From Hirsutella rhossiliensis (Eukaryota; Ascomycota; Sordariomycetes; Hypocreales; Ophiocordycipitaceae): 64,000 nt of DNA. The translations under genes and the position numbers were made by a program. The notes under the pieces were generated by a model, which was not told the origin of the DNA, did not search any database, and was given only the letters and a program-made list of their open reading frames with translations. The DNA lies in contig NW_025408667.1 of the NCBI RefSeq assembly GCF_020360975.1, forward strand, positions 5,146,001 to 5,210,000, in the 5' to 3' direction. Below, piece after piece: positions 12,880 through 25,172 of the stretch. Each line of letters opens with the position of its first letter. The first letter of the stretch is position 1.

Positions 12880-13470
12880 AGTTACCCGGGCCCCCTAGCT
12901 TTATATAAGCTAGGCCAATAATAGGGCATATAAATAAGGGGCCTAAAGACCGTCGAATACGAATACTACGGCTAAGGGAAGACTAGGAGACGAATTTCTA
13001 GACGGACCCTAATACGGCCGGACCAGCCGTATAAGGAAATTTAAGTCGACTAGACCGACGTCTCTAGGGATTAGGAAAGCTTCGTTAAGGTAATGTTTTT
13101 TATAGACGCTTTTTTAGGGATAGTTTTCCCTTATTTCTTACGGACCTACCTAAGTAAGTATAACTAGTCTACCCTCTAAGACTTCGTTAACTAGATAAAA
13201 TCCTACTTTAGCTATAAGGTAAAGAAGATATAGTCTAACGGAGAGCTATTTACGAAGGATATCTTAAATTAACTTCGAAAAAGGGGCATTTTACCCCTCC
13301 TATTAGCACTAAATACCTAGGCCTAGAACGGAGGGGCAGAAAGATTAGGGGGTACTATAATAGAAAGGGCCCGTACGATAAGACTTACTATAAAGCTTCT
13401 ATACGACCTTTAGAGGGAAGTCGTTAAGACCGCCTATTACCTATAGAACCGGACCCCTTAGGACCCTAAG
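12880..13470 (+). pseudogene. Copia-1 integrase remnant (copy B)
   Basis: The retroviral-type integrase core is recognisable in one frame. The first catalytic Asp is in VDxTDVS near 13045-13060. A SNGELF block at about 13230-13247 fits a RIPed DNGE motif, with Asp to Asn by G to A. The NGGAER block at 13327-13344 holds the third acidic residue. A YYLxNRTP stretch, typical of the end of copia integrases, follows near 13440. Stops occur only as TAG/TAA. The enzyme would have joined element cDNA to chromosomal DNA; this copy is dead. Confidence 0.85.
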
Positions 13471-14408
13471 GACCCTAGGGAACTAAACTAAGGAATAGAC
13501 TAGAAATCCCCCTTTAAGCTCTTTACGAAGAAGAGGGCCTTGCTAGCCTACCTTCGTGCCTACGGCTATAAGGCATACGCAATAACTACCGATATATAGC
13601 TAAAAAGGAAGAAGAAAAGAAAGCTTAATCTAAGAGCCTTTATTAGTTACCTCGTTAGTTATAATTCTATAAATATCTTCTAGATCTAGATTCCTCTTCT
13701 ATAAAAGGTTATTTCGACTAGGGATATAATTTTCGACGAATCTAGCTTCTTTAACGGAAAGAGGGATTAATAGCCCCTCTTACTCTCTTAACGTTAGCTA
13801 ATTTAGAAGATCTAAATTCCCCCTTCCTAATAGTCTTAAGAAGAGGCCCTAGATAAGGAAATAGAAGAAGAAACTAACGTCGAAGTAATCGAGGATAACG
13901 CCGACTTTAAAGAAGAAGAGGAAGCTACTAGATTAGATAATCTAGATAAAGAAGGAGACTATAGGAAAGCGGTAGAGCTAGAATACGCTTGCCTCCCTAC
14001 GCCTCCTCTTACGGAATAAGAAGAAGATCTAGAAGTAGCTTTCTCTATTAGTCTTCCCGTCTCGACCCTAAAGGGCAGGAAAGGCACCTCTCTTAAAGGA
14101 TTACCCGGCTGCCTTTTTATCCCTACTTCGAGAAGCAAAGGAAGGTATAGGGCCCGATACGGATACTAAAGAAGACGAACCTCTCCCTTATTTCGATCGT
14201 TTTTCCGACTTCTATCTAACGCTAATAGAAGACGGTTCCTACGGAGCGTTTATAGTAGGCCGGCTATTTAAGCTAATATTAGTAAGGAAGGTATATAAAA
14301 GAGACCTCCCGGACCTACTAGTAAACTAGAAGCAGCTAGAAAAACACCCCTTTAAAGACTAGTTTTTCTAGGCCTAGAAAGACTACCTAGCCTTATACGA
14401 GGAGATAG

Positions 14409-15118
14409 TATTAGGCACTAGTCCCTTAGTACGGGGCTGGTACGTTAACCTTGCCGTCTACCCGGATCCGGTGCGGGTCTAACGGGTAATAAAACGGACT
14501 AGCTACTATACGTAGGTTTTAAACATATTATATAGACTAGCTACCGTACGTTATTACGCGCGTTAAATACGGACTAGCTACCGGTCTTACGAGTTAAAGT
14601 AAGAGTAGTAATAACTATTTATATTCTTCTCTACCCGCCTAAAATCTAGCGGGTTCTCTATCCTCTATATATACTATAGCGAGCGTAAGACCTTACTTAG
14701 GGCTTTAACCGAGTAATGTCTTAACCTTATAATTATGCGATAGTAGTGCGGTGTCTTAGCGGCATTTCCCGGTATTTTCCCTAGGTAGGCACGGGTATTT
14801 CTCTATAATTTCCCCGCTATATTCTCGTAGTAACTTCTTAGGGAAATATCGGTATAGTCCCTAAGGAACTTATTATTACTTAGGAAATTATAGTGCATTC
14901 CCCATGCAATGTGTCCCTAGGGGAAATCTCCGTGAAATGTCCGTGCAATCCGCTTAGTTGTCGTTTCCGGGAATTCTAGGTGATTTCCCGGAGTTTGCCC
15001 GGTGGCTTCTGGGTTCCTTCTTCCGTGGGGAGCCTTAGGGAGTTAGGGGTGTCTTCCTTAGGGGAAGTAGATATCGTTCCGGGTACCTGGATTGTCGACT
15101 ATAAGGTGTCCCGTAATA
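14409..15118 (+). repeat. Solo LTR of an unassigned LTR family
   Basis: A 710-bp insertion in copy B between integrase and reverse transcriptase, absent from the other Copia-1 copies. It is flanked by the perfect duplication GATAG (14404-14408, 15119-15123). Its ends, TATTAGGCAC and GTAATA, fit TGTTA...TAACA after RIP. A TATATATA promoter-like motif lies near 14662. The right half (14880-15118) keeps many CA/TG pairs and is much less mutated than the left half. No internal region of this family was found, so orientation is arbitrary. Confidence 0.85.
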
Positions 15119-15129
15119 GATAGGGTCTT

Positions 15130-15640
15130 TTAAAGAAGTCCTTAAGGAAAAGGTAAGAGAAAAATAGGTCCTTAGCTATAAGTAGGTCTTTATCTATAAG
15201 ACTAATAAATAAGGCTTCCTTTAAAAGTATAAAGCCCGGCTAGTTATTTACGGGAACTAGTAGGAAAAAGGGGATCTTCCTACTAAGGCAACTACCTTAG
15301 TAGGGATGTCTTTTCGGACCCTTATAGCTATAGTAGTAGAATTCGACCTCGAACTTAATTAGATAGATATAGTTAATGCCTTTATTAACTGCCTACTTAA
15401 GGAAGAAGAAGTTATTTATATACGCCTTCTACTAGGCTTCTAATAGCTAGGAAAGGTTCTACGGCTTAGGAAAGCTCTATATAGATTATAAAGATTACCC
15501 CTTCTTTAGCAATAGCATTTAATAGGTTCCCTCGAAGCCCTAGGCGTTAAGAAAGTCCCTTAGGAACCGTATATAATATAAAAGGGTAAAATCACGGTCT
15601 TCTTCTACGTCGATAATATTATCTAAGCGTACCTAAAAGA
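15130..15640 (+). pseudogene. Copia-1 reverse transcriptase remnant (copy B)
   Basis: Reads as a Ty1/copia reverse transcriptase in one frame: KARLV followed by a degraded GNQQ block, FRTLIAI, VNAFINCLLKEEEVIYIRL (the VNAFLNA-type block), a KALYRL block and the catalytic FYVDN at about 15600-15615. YVDN stands for YVDD after a G to A change. Stops are TAG/TAA at expected Gln or Trp positions. The same region in copy F is interrupted by the miniature element at 55960-56331. Confidence 0.88.
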
Positions 15641-16189
15641 GGAAGAAGTTACTACTAGGGAGGCTATACGAGGCCTATAATAAAGGTATAAGATAACTAA
15701 GCTAGGGGAGCTAAAGTAGTTCCTAGGAATACGAATCCTTTAAAATAGGTCCTAACGGACTATCTAGCTTACCTAGGACGCCTATATCGATAAGGTCGCT
15801 TATAAATTCCTCCCTAATTCCCTCGATAAGAAGCTTCCCTCTACGCCTATATTAAACGAAGAGCTTTTACCTAATCCGACCTTTTAAGCTAGGGAGTAAG
15901 AGAAACACTAATATTAATAAAAGGTAGGCTCCTTACTTTTTTTAGCTATTTCTACTAGACCGGATATCTCTTTTATAGTCTCCCGGCTAGCTGGGCATAA
16001 CTAGAATCCTAGCCCTAGGTATTAAGAAGTAGTAGATAGAGCTATCCTTTATCTCTATTTAACGAGATTATATAGTCTACGCCTAGGAGGGTAGGAAAGG
16101 AAGAAATTAGCTGCCGAAATCTTCCTCTATTCGAGCGATTCGTCCTTTATAGATAATTCCTTAGATAGAAAGAACTTATAGGGGTATAT

Positions 16190-16560
16190 TATATCCCTTT
16201 TTAAAGGAACTATTGCTTAGAGAGCTTCGAAGCAGGCTACCGTTACGACTTCTAGTACGGAGGCAGAGCTACTAGCTCTTTTAGAAGCGTTAAAAGAAGC
16301 GATTTTCCTTAGCCGGCTGCTAATATCGTTACGACTATAAATTCCGTCCCCGTTAGCTATAGAATACGATAATATATAGACTATACGGATTCTTACGAAG
16401 GAAAATAGTAAGCTATCGACCCGGCTACGGTATATCGATATCTACTAGTATTAGTTACGCTAAGAGGTCTAAAGGGGACTTATTTCCGTCCGTTAGGTTC
16501 TAACGGTATTAATAAAAGCCGACGGTCTTACGAAGCCCCTACTAAAGCAGAAGCTAGCTA
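16190..16560 (+). pseudogene. Copia-1 RNase H remnant (copy B)
   Basis: The C-terminal copia RNase H block is well preserved: TTSSTEAELLALLEALKEA near 16235-16290, then a (C/Y)DN-x-TI motif near 16367 and a LRYIDI block near 16425. It would degrade the RNA strand during cDNA synthesis. Stop codons again sit at Gln positions. Confidence 0.85.
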
Positions 16561-16932
16561 TCTTTTTATAGTAAATTAAGCTAGAAGACGTTCGAGAAAG
16601 GCTATCCTTAGAAGCCCGCCTTAAGAGTCTACGAGAGGAGCTAATAGCCCGTACGAGAAGGTAATATCTATAGCCGAAGAAGAAGGAAGAGGTTTTTCCC
16701 TTTAGAGGGCCCCCTATTTTAATTAGGTTTTTCCCTTTAAAGAAGGCCCCCTTTCTTATAGGACTTTCCCCTCTTTAGGCCCCTTTTCCTTAAGTAGGTC
16801 TAAAAGAGCCTAGGGACCTAAAAGGGCCCCTACTTTCCTCGAGTAAAGGGAGAAGTGCAAAGCTAAGAACCTCCTTTATACGCTTACTAGCCCGAAGCCG
16901 TATTAGCTATGCCCTTAAGGGGCAGGCTATAG

Positions 16933-16943
16933 CTAAGGGGGTG
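16933..16943 (+). other. Polypurine tract of Copia-1 (copy B)
   Basis: CTAAGGGGGTG immediately precedes the 3' LTR and is the expected plus-strand primer. The same tract, RIPed to CTAAGGGGGTA, borders the 3' LTRs of copies A and D and of the miniature element at 62153-62522. Confidence 0.85.
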
Positions 16944-17429
16944 TGTCGCGAAGCGTGGCCTAATTTCGTAGTTGTCGGAGATATCCCTTAGCACGAGGGA
17001 CCAAGGAAGCTAAAAACACCCGGTATAGAAGAAGGAAGAAGGAGCTAAAAAGAGGTGTAGAAAGGAGGGTAGGGGCATAAGGGGAAGCAAAAGTAGCGAT
17101 AGCTTCCTATAGACGTAGCGAGAGATAAGACGGATGTGCCGGCAACGGCTAGAAAGGAGGGGAAAAAACCGGTAAAAAGCTCGGTAGTTAAAAGGATATT
17201 AGTAGCTTCTTTAAGTAGGATCTTCTTTATTAATTAAGATGCTAGACGGGTATAAAGAGGGGCGTTAGATAGAGGAAAGAAGGACAATTAAGGTATTATA
17301 ATAATTACTCCCTTGCCGCAATTGCTGCTCCCGTAAGAATTAAATCTCTCTGCCCTGCCTATCCGACCCCTTACTTCTAATTTTACCTTCGTGTATTTTT
17401 ATATACTTCTCGTATCTCTCTTCGCGAGA
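16944..17429 (+). repeat. 3' LTR of Copia-1 copy B
   Basis: 486 bp, TGTCGCGAAG to CTTCGCGAGA. It is the LTR copy that keeps most CpG and TpG and is the best guide to the unmutated end sequence. Confidence 0.95.
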
Positions 17430-18638
17430 TATAGAGCTTTCTTAAGCTATAAAACCTTTCTTAGGTATTAAAAACTAAGAGGAAGTTATATATAGATAAC
17501 TTCTTCTTCCTTAAGTAGGTAGTTAATAAAGGCGTTAACTATATCTATTTAATTATATTCGAGGTCGAATTCTACTACTATAGCTATAAGGGTCTAAAAA
17601 GACATCCTTACTAGGGTAGTTGCCTTAGTAGGTAGATCCCCTTTTTCCTATTAATTCCTTAGATAACTAGCTAGGCTTTATACTTTTAAAGGAAGCTATA
17701 TTTATTAGTTTTATAGATAAAGACCTACTTATAGCTAAGGACCTATTTTCCTCTTACCCTTTCTTTAAGGACCTCTTCGAAAGACCCTATCTCTTCGTAT
17801 AAGGCTAGGTAGTCTTTCTAGGCCTAGAAAAACTAGTTTCTAAAGGGGTGTTTTTCTAGCTGCTTTTAGTTTACTAGTAGGTCTAGGAGGTCTCTTTTAT
17901 ATACCTTCCTTACTAATAGTAGCTTAAAAAGCCGGCCTACTATAAACGCTCTATAGGAACCGTCTTTTATTAGCGTTTAATAGAAGATAGAAAAACAATT
18001 AAAATAAGGGAGAGGTTAGTTTTCTTTAGTATCTATATCGGGCCCTATACCTTCCTTTACTTCTTAAAGTAGGGATAAAAAGGCAGCTAGGTAATCCTTT
18101 AAGAGAGGTGCCTTTCCTACCCCCTTAAGGATTAAGATAGAAAGACTAACTAAAAAAGCTACTTTTAGATCTTCTTCTTATTCTATAAGAGGAGGTATAG
18201 GGAGGTAAGCGTATTCTAGCTCTACTACTTTCTTATAGTCTCCTTCTTTATTTAGATTATTTAATCTAGTAGCTTCCTCTTCTTCGAAGTTAGCGTTATC
18301 CTTAATTACTTTAACGTTAGTTTCTTCTTTTATTTCCTTATCTAAGACCTCGTCTTAAGACTATTAGGAAGAGGGGATTTAAATCTTTTAAATTAGCTAA
18401 CGTTATAAGAGTAAGAGGGGCTATTAATCCCTCTTTCCGTTAAAGAAGCTAAATTTATCGAAAATTATATCCCTAGTTAAAATAACCTTCTATAAAAGAG
18501 GAATCTAGATCTAGAGGATATTTATAGAATTATAACTAATAAGGTAACTAATAAAGGCTCTAAGATTAAGCTTTCTTTTCTTTTTCCTTTTTAGCTATAT
18601 ATTAGTAGTTATTATATATACCTTATAGCTATAGGTAT

Positions 18639-19334
18639 TATAGGAATATACCCTTATATTCCTATTTTACTATTATAAAGAAATAATAGGCATAGGGAGG
18701 CCTTATAGAATAAGCTAGTAAAAAGAGGCTCTATAATATAGTCTAAGGGAATAACCCTTAAAGATAAAGACCTTTACTAGATATCTATACCTTCCTCTAG
18801 GAAAAGCGGATCAGGATAAGCCTATCCTTATAAACAAAAATACGCATAAAATCCATACGTTATTTACGAGCAGAACGGATACCCTATTGCCTGGTTTAGC
18901 CTAGCGGTTCCGAAGATATCCGCGATACGAGAATAGGTAGGGCATAGACTATTCTAGTTAAATCTACTACTTATACTAGAACCTATAGTCTTACATTAAC
19001 TTTCACGTTATAATTAGACCACCTACTAAGTTAGGAAGACATACTATAGATAGAGCTTTTTAAGCACTAAAGAATATACTAGAAAGCTAACTAATTAGTC
19101 TACTAGTAGGCGAGCAATAGTCTATAGAAGACGAAGGATTTCGCTAGGAGTAGTAGATAGAATAAGTAAGTTTATAAGTATCCTTTATAACGCTATTCTT
19201 TTAATATATTATTTAGCCCCTTATATACTCGTTATAAATTCCGGACGAAATCCTACCCTATACTCCTTCGACCGATCTATCCGCTTACGTTATCAATTAC
19301 CCGATTCCGCGCTTATTGCTTATACCTTCTTATA
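18639..19334 (+). repeat. Copia-2 solo LTR in copy A
   Basis: 696 bp matching the Copia-2 LTRs, flanked by the duplication GGTAT (18634-18638, 19335-19339). The uninterrupted sequence is seen in copy D near 4705 (there GGCAT, one RIP transition different). Confidence 0.93.
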
Positions 19335-21996
19335 GGTATAAAGATAGGCTAGCGAAGCCCTCTTCTTTATAAAGAGCTTAAAAGGGGATTTTTAGTCTAT
19401 TCCTTAAGTAGTCCCTCTAGGGTCCTTAAGGTCCTAAGGGGTCCTATTTTAAAGGTAATAGGCGGTCTTAATAACTTCCCTTTAAAGGTTATAGGGAAGC
19501 TTTATAGTAAGTCTTATTATATAGGCCCTTTCTATTATAGTACCCCTTAATCTTTCTACCCCTCTATTCTAGGCCTAGGTATTCGGTGGTAATAGGAGGG
19601 GTAAAATACCCCTTTTTCGAAGCTAATTTAAGATATCCTTTATAAATAGCTCTCTATTAGACCGTATCTTCTTTACCTTATAGCTAAAGTAGGATTTTAT
19701 CTAGTTAATAAAGTCTTAAAGAGTAGACTAGTTATACTTACTTAGGTAGGTCTATAAGAAATAAGGGAAAACTATCCCTTAAAAAGCGTCTATAAAAAAC
19801 ATTATACTAATAAAGCTTTCTTAATCCTTAGAGACGTTAGTCTAGTCGACCTAAATTTCCTTATATAGCTAGTCTAGCCGTATTAAGGTCCGTTTAGAAA
19901 TTCGTCTCCTAGTCTTTCCTTAGCCGTAGTATTTATATTTAACGGTCTTTAGTCCCCTTATTTATACGCCCTATTATTATCCTAGCTTATATAAAGCTAG
20001 GGGGCCTAGGTAACTAGGTTATACGTACTAAAGAAGACCGTTTACTTAGGCTGCTAAAAGAGGGTCCTTAGAACCTACCCTCCTAGTAAGGAAAGCTAAC
20101 TTTTCTAGAGATTCCTTCCTAAGGATAGGTCGGAATTCGAGAATAAATTAACCGAATTTCTGCTTAATAAGCTTAATAGTCTAATTCTTCTAGACTAGCC
20201 TTATAGGCTTAAACGTCGTATCCTAGAAGATTCCTTCCTCTTAAAGAAAGCGGAAGGAAATTAAGCTTATTAAAAATTAAGGGTAAAAAGCTACCCTTTT
20301 TCGTTAAAGAATTTATATAGATCTATTAGGTAATTTTATCGTTAAATTCACCCTTTTATATCCTTCTATCTATACGGTTAATTCCCTAGTAATAAGATAT
20401 TCCCTTTATACCTTCTTAAAAGACCGGAATTAAAAGAGTATATTATAGATATCGAGGGAAGTACTAGAGTTAAGGATAGCTAATTTTCGTAGGGGATAAT
20501 CGGAGGGCTCTAATAGTTAGTTTTAGCCTTATTAATCTATAGGAAAGATAAAGGCCGGATTTACTATACTAACGATTTTTCCTTAAATTTATAGTAGCGG
20601 CGTTAGTTACTATTTCCTAGTAACCCGAATCTCGTCTATCTTCTTCTATAATAAGGGGTCCTCCTTAAGAGACTATTATATCGTTTCTTATAGCCTATTT
20701 AAAGGGTTAAATCCTTTAGGTCGGTTTTCCTCGAAGACTTACTAGTATTATAATAACCGATAACCTAGGGATTTATATACTAAGTAGCTATTTCGCTATC
20801 TAGTCTTCTATTTCTTCGAGGAATCCTTGTCCCGATCTAGAAGGTTTGCTTAAAAACCTCCCCTCTTTGCTCCTTATTACTAATATTAACGAGGTTCGAT
20901 TTCGACTAGTTCCTTAATTTTTCGACTAACGGACTAAAAGGTCTATTAGGGGACTAGTCGGGCCGGTCTAACTAATAGGACCAGGGCCGGGCCCGGAGCA
21001 AGATATATAGCCGGGGCCGGGGCCGTAGCTATAGTTAAAGATAACGTTAAGGCTCTTAAGTAAGGAGGAGCTAAAGGAGCAACAGCCGTAGCAGCAGCGG
21101 GGGCCGTAGTAATAAGGGCTATAGGTCGAACCGTCTAGGTTAAGTGCTAGCTACGAAGGAATAAGGCTACTTACTATTATACTCTAGCAGCCTCTTTATT
21201 TAGTTCCTAGCTAGCCTCTTAAAAGATAGTTAAGTAACCGTTACTAATAGGCTTTATTAGTAGAGATATATCCTATAGCTACTAGCCGGAAAGAGCTTCT
21301 ATAAGGAAGTATTAGTTAGCTTCCTCGAGGATTTCTTCTTACTTAGCTAGCTACGAAGAAGCTAGTAGGTTCTTAGTAGAAAAGGCTCCTAGGTATACCG
21401 TATAGGTCTTCTTAATACGGTTAGTTATATAGCCCCTTAAGGGAGCTATTAAGGTCTCGAGCTTTAAAAGCTACTACTTAAGAGTCTCTTCCTCTTAAAG
21501 AGAGATTAGCTTTACGGTATTAATAGATTCCGTTATTACTATACGAGTAGTAGTTAGTAGCTTTATTTTATAGAGGTATTCCTTTTAGTAACTTTTATAG
21601 CCGCCTAAGGTAGTAGAAAAAGCTCTCTACTATATAGAGGTTAGCTTAGAGAAGAGGGAAGCTCCCTCTATAAATTCCGTTGCCCTAGGACAAAGAAGGG
21701 GCTCGAGAGGGTCCTACTTATTAAAGAAGACTAAATTATAAATAGTTCTATCTATACGATCCTATAGCTCCTTTACCTACTTATCTTAATCTTAAGGCTC
21801 TATAAGAATCGTCCTATAAACTATAGGGATAGTAAAAGAGTCGGTTTTCGTTATTATTATAGGGAAGGGTAGAAAGGTTAAGTAAAAATCGGCTTTTTTA
21901 GTAAGAGGGGTTAAAGGAAGCTACGAGGGATATAAAAAAGGTGCCTTTTATAGCAGCCGGAAGGTATAGGAATACTATTCCTCCTAGGCTTATAAC

Positions 21997-22453
21997 TCTC
22001 GCGAAGAGAGATATAAGAAGTATATAAAAATATATAAAAGTAAAATTAAAAGTAAGGGGTTAGATAGGTAGGGAAGAGAGATTTAATTCTTATAGGAGTA
22101 GTAATAAAGGTAGGGGAGTAATTATTATATTTCCTTAATTATCCTTCTTTCCTTTATCTAACGCCCCTATTTATACCTGTCTAGCATCTTAATTAATAAG
22201 GAAGATCCTACTTAAAGAAGCTACTAATATCCTTTTAACTACCGAGCTTTATACCGGTTTTTCCCCTCCTTTCTAGCCGTTTACCGGTATATCCGTCTTA
22301 TCTCTTACTACTTATACTTCCCCTTATACCCCTACCCTCCTTTTTATACCTCGTTTTAGCTCCTTCTTCTATACTAGGTATTTTTAGCTTCCTTAGTCCC
22401 TCTTACTAAGGGATATCTCTAAGAACTATAAAATTAGGCTACGCTTCGCGATA
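21997..22453 (-). repeat. 5' LTR of Copia-1 copy A
   Basis: 457 bp, with small deletions relative to B. The inner end TCTCGCGAAG is followed leftwards by the primer-binding site (reverse complement of GTTATAAGCCTAGG). The outer end abuts the ATTAT duplication. Confidence 0.92.
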
Positions 22454-22458
22454 ATTAT

Positions 22459-24440
22459 AATAGTATTTCTATATATAATCCTATACTAAGAAGTCTATTA
22501 CTAGCTTCTACTAAGATTCTTAATACTTAGGCTATGCTTAAAGCTATTAAAAGTACTATATACGCTTTATATCTCCTTAAGGCTATAGTTTAAAGAGATA
22601 TTTAGTTTCTTTATAAAACTAAGGGCTTAGTAGGTAGTAAAAAACGCTTATATATTAATTTATAAGGTTATTATTATCTTATTCTTTATTAATAATACCG
22701 TTATAATATATCCTTAAGGATAAAAGTAAAATTAAAAACAACTATATAAAGCTATTATAAAGAAATATACTATTATATATATAAGAGAACTATATTAGTT
22801 CCTTAGTATTAAGACTTTTAAGGATAGGGTACTTAAGAAGATATAGCTTTTATAAGCTTCTTATATCTTTAAGACCGTAAAGAAATATTATATACTTAAT
22901 AATAATATCTATTATAACCTTAAAGTCCTACTAATAATAAAAGAGCTCGTCCCTTATAAGAAGTAAGCCTTAAAGGAAGAGATATATAAATATATCTCTT
23001 TAATTAGGCCGCTTATTATAAGAAGGTATAAGTAATAAGCGTAGAATCGGGTAATCGATAACGTAAGTAGAAAGATCGGTCGAAGGAGTATAGGGTAGGA
23101 TTTCGTCCGGAATTTATAACGAGCATATAAGGGGCTAAATAATATATTAAAAGAATAGCGTTATAAAGAATGCTTATAAACTTACTTATTCTATCTACTA
23201 CTCCTAGGGAAATCCTTCGTCTTTTATAGACTATTGCTCGCCTACTAGTAGACTAATTAGTTAGCTTTCTAGTATATTCTATAGTGCTTAAAAAGCTCTA
23301 TCTATAGTATATCTTCCTAACTTAGTAGGTGGTCTAATTGTAGCGTAATAGTTAACGTAAGACTATAGGTTCTAGCATAAGTAGTAGATTTAACTAGAAT
23401 GTTCTATGCCCTACCTATTCTCGTATCGCGGATATCTTTAGAACCACTAGGCCAAAATAGGCAATAGGGTATCCGTTCTGCTCGTAAATAACCTATGCAT
23501 TTTATGTATATTTCTATTTATAAGGATAGGCTTATCCTAACCCGCGTTTCTTAGAGGAAGGTATAGATATCTAGTAGAGGTCTTTATCTTTAAGGGTTAT
23601 TTCCTTAGACTATATTATAAAACCTCTTTTTACTAGCTTATTCTATAAGGCCTCCCTATGCCTATTATTTCTTTATAATAGTAAAATAGGAATATAAGGG
23701 TATATTCTTATACTTATTTATCTAGTAATTTATACTAAGCTAAATATAGTACTTATAGCTAGAAAGCTAGCTTAATATAATTATAACTTAAGGCTATATT
23801 ATAAGTATAAAGTATATAAGTGCCTTGCTTACCTTTATTATATAAGAGACCGCTATATTTACTATATAGTAATAAGCTTAATAAGGCAGCTAATATATAT
23901 ATCTAACTCTTTATATACTAATAACCTAAGGACTAAAAAGTTCTTATAAGGATATATATTCCTCTTCCTTAGTAAGCTAATTAACTAAAAAGCTATTAAG
24001 TAAGCTATTATAATACTATCCTTTATAAAAGCTAAATTATTAGCACTATTATAAATAGCCTAGAAATAAGTAGTATTTTATAGGCTATTTAAAGAGCTTA
24101 GTATTAGTATTAAAAAGATAATAGAGTTCTAGTATAATAACCTTTAAACTATTAAGCTTCTAACTAAATTAAGCGTAAAGCTTAAGATAAACCTTAAGTA
24201 CGTTAATATTTATAAATACTAGCTTTATTAAGAGGTATAGTAAGATCGGATATAAGTTAGCTAGATTATATTAATAGATAACCTAGCTAATAGTATAAGA
24301 AAGGCGCTTATATAATTAAGGTATTAAAGCTTTATTAAGTAATTAAAGCTAGTAATATAGCTAGAAGATATATTAAGAAATAATATACTTAACTACTATA
24401 TTAAGGTATAATATCTCCTTACTATAGTAAACTTAATAAT
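22459..24440 (+). pseudogene. Copia-3 relict, RT/RNase H part of a Ty1/copia element
   Basis: Heavily RIPed plus-strand frame, distinct from Copia-1 and Copia-2. After the nested LTR, 23713-24440 reads as the connection and RNase H portion of a copia polyprotein. It has a GYIFLFL block (RKS-GY type) near 23948 and an NLQTIKLLTK-like block near 24140-24180 with TAA for Gln. A run matching the usual LRHVDIH-HWLRQEV region is near 24185-24245, and a DN-LA block of the ADGLTK kind lies near 24278. The part left of 23016 has long open stretches but no motif I can name. No LTRs were matched with confidence. Confidence 0.6.
23017..23712 (-). repeat. Copia-2 solo LTR in Copia-3
   Basis: 696 bp, reverse-oriented, with the perfect duplication CTTAT (23012-23016, 23713-23717). 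It is less RIPed than the surrounding relict. Confidence 0.93.
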
Positions 24441-24821
24441 CGCTAGACCTTAATAATAAGAGTACTACTATATTTACTAAAAGTAAAGGATTTTAATAGT
24501 ATAGTTAGATCTTAATTTAGTTAAGAAACTAAAAAGATTTAAGGGGTAAAGGTTAGCCCTATTTAATACTAAGAAGTAAAGCTATTACTAAGCTACCCCT
24601 TAATTAGTATAATACTATAGCGCTTAGACTTATAATAATCGCGATAGCTTTACTAAATTAAGACTAATTAATATAAAGAATATATTATTAGAAAGCCTAC
24701 CTTTACGATTACTTTTATCTTAAAAGATAATATCGCTAGTATAAGTACTATAGTACCTAGGCTACCTAAATAGATACCTTAATACGCCTTTCTTTATAAG
24801 GAAGGTTATAAATATAACTTA

Positions 24822-25172
24822 TAACTATTAGTTAAATAGTAAGAGTTAGTTATATAACCCTATTAATTATAAGTTTAACTCCTTTTAAGGCGAAAGAGTA
24901 GGTTATATAACTATATATTAAGGGGGGCGCGAGTAATAAACTTAGTAACCTAAGGGGAGAGGAAATAAGAGGTTTCTCCCTATATCCTCTCCCTTAGGTC
25001 TTAGCTTTTATCTTTTATATACTATTCTTTTTACCTAGCTATATAGTAGCTATATCCCTTATAAGAGGGGTTAATAGTAATAACCTTTAACTATTAGTTA
25101 AGTAGTAAAGAGTAGATTATATAACCTAAATTAATTAATATTCGAACGCTCCTTAAGTAAAAGGGGGCGGCT
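24822..25172. repeat. Pair of diverged direct repeats ending in purine tracts
   Basis: Copies at 24822-24935 and 25088-25172 share TAACTATTAGTTAA-(A/G)TAGTAA and TTATATAACC. They end in AAGGGGGGCG and AAAAGGGGGCGG, which look like polypurine tracts. They could be two overlapping element ends or an old tandem duplication. Confidence 0.5.
24949..24998. repeat. Near-perfect hairpin
   Basis: The left arm CCTAAGGGGAGAGGA (24949-24963) pairs with TCCTCTCCCTTAGG (24985-24998), leaving one bulged G and a 21-base loop. Function unknown. Confidence 0.6.

Larger units (their letters stand above)
10402..17429 (+). mobile_element. Copia-1 copy B, full-length reference Ty1/copia element
   Basis: 7,028 bp with two 486-bp LTRs and the duplication TATAG on both sides (10397-10401, 17430-17434). 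The empty site is preserved in copy D near 3515-3530, where the same sequence is uninterrupted. Order is LTR, primer-binding site, gag, integrase, reverse transcriptase, RNase H, polypurine tract, LTR. Integrase before reverse transcriptase makes it Ty1/copia. It is inserted in opposite orientation into copy A and carries a 710-bp solo LTR. It is the least RIPed Copia-1 copy, keeping many CpG, but every frame still has TAG/TAA at Gln positions. Confidence 0.95.
8428..22453 (-). mobile_element. Copia-1 copy A, complete but nested Ty1/copia element
   Basis: Complete reverse-oriented element. The 3' LTR is at 8428-8912 and the 5' LTR at 21997-22453, with matching 5-bp duplications ATTAT at 8423-8427 and 22454-22458. 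It is split by copy B (10402-17429) and by a Copia-2 solo LTR (18639-19334); without them it is about 6.3 kb. Domains read right to left: gag (about 20920-21750), integrase (about 19640-20060), reverse transcriptase (about 17430-17850 continuing at 10150-10396), RNase H (about 9350-9720). All are inactivated by RIP. It predates both nested insertions. Confidence 0.92.
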
